A stretch of DNA of 7,334 nucleotides, taken from Bacillota bacterium. Lineage in GTDB: Bacteria > Bacillota > Dethiobacteria > Dethiobacterales > Dethiobacteraceae. The notes below the pieces were generated by a model that was not told where the DNA came from, did no database searches, and saw only the letters and a program-made list of their open reading frames with translations. Below, in pieces: positions 6,140-7,334 of this stretch (position 1 is its first letter; each line of letters opens with the position of its first letter). Location of the stretch: positions 1-7,334 of the forward strand of contig JANKMV010000099.1 of assembly GCA_024650095.1 (NCBI GenBank). Reading direction: 5' to 3'. A program made the translations under genes and the position numbers.

Positions 6140-7277
6140 AGATATGGGAAAAGAAAAAGAAGAAGAAAAGAAGAAACAACAGCTTAAAAAAATACATGAT
6201 GAACTTATAAAGCAAGGGAAAAAACGCGGTCTTCTTACCTACAAAGAAATTATTGAACCACTGCAAGAGCTGGACTTATCTCCGGAAGAAATTGACGAGT
6301 TTTACGACCACCTCTCCCGCCTTGGTGTCGATGTCGTCGACGATGCAAGCGATGACGATGAAATAGAACCTCTTGAAAATGATAAAGCCGATGATAGCAC
6401 AGAGGAAGAAACTGAAGTGGAAGTAGACCTCTCCGTGCCTGATGGGATTAGCGTTAATGATCCCGTGCGCATGTATCTTAAAGAAATTGGTAAAATTCCG
6501 CTTTTGACTTCGGATGAAGAAATAGAGCTTGCACTACGTATGGAACAAGGCGAAGAAGATGCGAAACGTAGTTTGGCAGAAGCTAATCTGCGGTTAGTGG
6601 TGAGCATCGCTAAAAAGTATGTTGGTCGTGGTATGTTATTTCTAGATTTAATCCAAGAAGGAAATTTGGGACTCATTAAAGCGGTGGAAAAATTCGATTA
6701 TCGTAAAGGCTTCAAATTTAGCACCTATGCAACTTGGTGGATTCGGCAAGCCATTACCAGAGCCATTGCGGACCAGGCTCGAACAATTCGTATTCCTGTG
6801 CATATGGTGGAAACGATTAATAAGTTAATTCGTGTTTCTCGTCAGTTAGTGCAGGAACTAGGGCGCGAACCCGCTCCCGAAGAAATCGCCCACGTCATGA
6901 ACATTACGGAAGAGCGTGTACGAGAAATTCTAAAAATAGCCCAAGAACCTGTTTCTTTGGAAACCCCCATTGGCGAAGAGGATGATTCCCATTTAGGTGA
7001 TTTTATCGAAGATCAGGATGTACAAGCGCCCGCAGAGGCTGCTGCATTTGAGCTATTAAAAGAACAGCTAGATGATGTTTTGGAAACGCTTACTCCACGG
7101 GAGAAGAAAGTGCTAACACTTCGTTTTGGCTTAGAGGACGGACGTTCTCGCACACTGGAAGAAGTAGGTCAAGTCTTTGGTGTGACTCGGGAGCGTATTC
7201 GCCAGATAGAAGCTAAAGCACTTCGCAAGCTCCGTCACCCCATGCGTAGTAAACGTCTAAAAGATTATTTAGAGTAA
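6129..7277 (+). CDS. rpoD: RNA polymerase primary sigma factor RpoD (SigA)
   Basis: Housekeeping sigma-70 factor that directs core RNA polymerase to TTGACA/TATAAT promoters. It has 382 residues, close to the short SigA type of Bacillota (about 370) and lacking the long non-conserved insert of proteobacterial RpoD. A very basic/acidic start (1-20) leads into region 1.1 (about 20-70), then an acidic linker (about 71-100). Region 1.2 begins at [11 protein letters not shown] (111-121). Region 2 (about 149-220) has [30 protein letters not shown] and the -10 reading stretch [13 protein letters not shown]. Region 3 includes RIPVHMVE (221 on), followed by region 4.1. The region 4.2 helix-turn-helix (about 342-368) has [28 protein letters not shown]. 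Start GTG 6129 is taken for the strong site upstream; TTG 6132 is nearly as likely. The 11-base overlap with dnaG implies coupled translation. Confidence 0.97.
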   Translation: MLGKDMGKEKEEEKKKQQLKKIHDELIKQGKKRGLLTYKEIIEPLQELDLSPEEIDEFYDHLSRLGVDVVDDASDDDEIEPLENDKADDSTEEETEVEVDLSVPDGISVNDPVRMYLKEIGKIPLLTSDEEIELALRMEQGEEDAKRSLAEANLRLVVSIAKKYVGRGMLFLDLIQEGNLGLIKAVEKFDYRKGFKFSTYATWWIRQAITRAIADQARTIRIPVHMVETINKLIRVSRQLVQELGREPAPEEIAHVMNITEERVREILKIAQEPVSLETPIGEEDDSHLGDFIEDQDVQAPAEAAAFELLKEQLDDVLETLTPREKKVLTLRFGLEDGRSRTLEEVGQVFGVTRERIRQIEAKALRKLRHPMRSKRLKDYLE

Positions 7278-7304
7278 CTTCCAATATACACCTTTATTTT
7301 GGGG

Positions 7305-7334
7305 TTGACGAATACGGGTACTATACGCTATAAT
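7305..7334 (+). promoter_or_regulatory. Near-consensus sigma-A promoter for the next gene
   Basis: TTGACG (7305-7310, 5 of 6) is followed after 18 bases by a perfect TATAAT (7329-7334) that ends with the window. It starts 28 bases after the rpoD stop, with no terminator stem between. A promoter this close to consensus suits a highly expressed downstream unit such as a tRNA or rRNA gene, but what follows cannot be seen. Confidence 0.75.

Noticed and set aside
5814..6266. 150-codon minus-strand frame across the dnaG/rpoD junction
   Set aside because: It lies antisense to two certain genes. Its long Phe/Leu run is the complement of the Lys/Glu-rich start of rpoD, and it has no start site of its own.

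Overview
The window reads as an ordinary chromosomal stretch of a low-to-moderate G+C member of the Bacillota (Firmicutes). The signs are strong AGGAGG-type ribosome binding sites, GTG starts, a ResD/PhoP/WalR-type two-component pair, an S11 D-Ala-D-Ala carboxypeptidase and a compact dnaG-rpoD operon whose sigma factor has the short SigA architecture. Negativicutes or Peptococcaceae-like clostridia would fit, but the window alone does not settle the lineage.

Layout: (1) 1-1039, minus strand: N-terminal 346 codons of a secreted penicillin-binding D,D-carboxypeptidase that runs off the left edge. (2) 1040-1253: divergent intergenic region with a good sigma-A promoter for the rightward genes, 11-bp-spaced half-sites just upstream of it, and two small dyads. 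(3) 1254-3727, plus strand: OmpR-family response regulator and a 590-residue transmembrane HAMP-PAS histidine kinase, joined by a TAATG stop/start overlap and closed by a rho-independent terminator. (4) 3728-4339: about 610 bases without a convincing gene. This stretch holds the terminator, several small dyads, two TATAAT boxes, a strong Shine-Dalgarno in front of a 7-codon frame, and a second terminator, followed by dnaG. (5) 4340-7277: dnaG (primase) and rpoD (primary sigma factor), overlapping by 11 bases. (6) 7278-7334: short spacer holding a near-consensus promoter (TTGACG-18-TATAAT) that ends exactly at the window edge and must serve the next gene.

How the genes work together: the kinase/regulator pair probably senses an envelope or redox/phosphate-type signal. 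Its divergent position next to a peptidoglycan carboxypeptidase suggests, but does not prove, shared control. dnaG and rpoD form the conserved macromolecular-synthesis pairing that couples replication priming to housekeeping transcription. I found no mobile element, CRISPR array, tRNA, rRNA or clearly novel protein system. The least explained sequence is the non-coding region upstream of dnaG, which may contain a leader/attenuator; the evidence for that is only base-pairing seen by eye.
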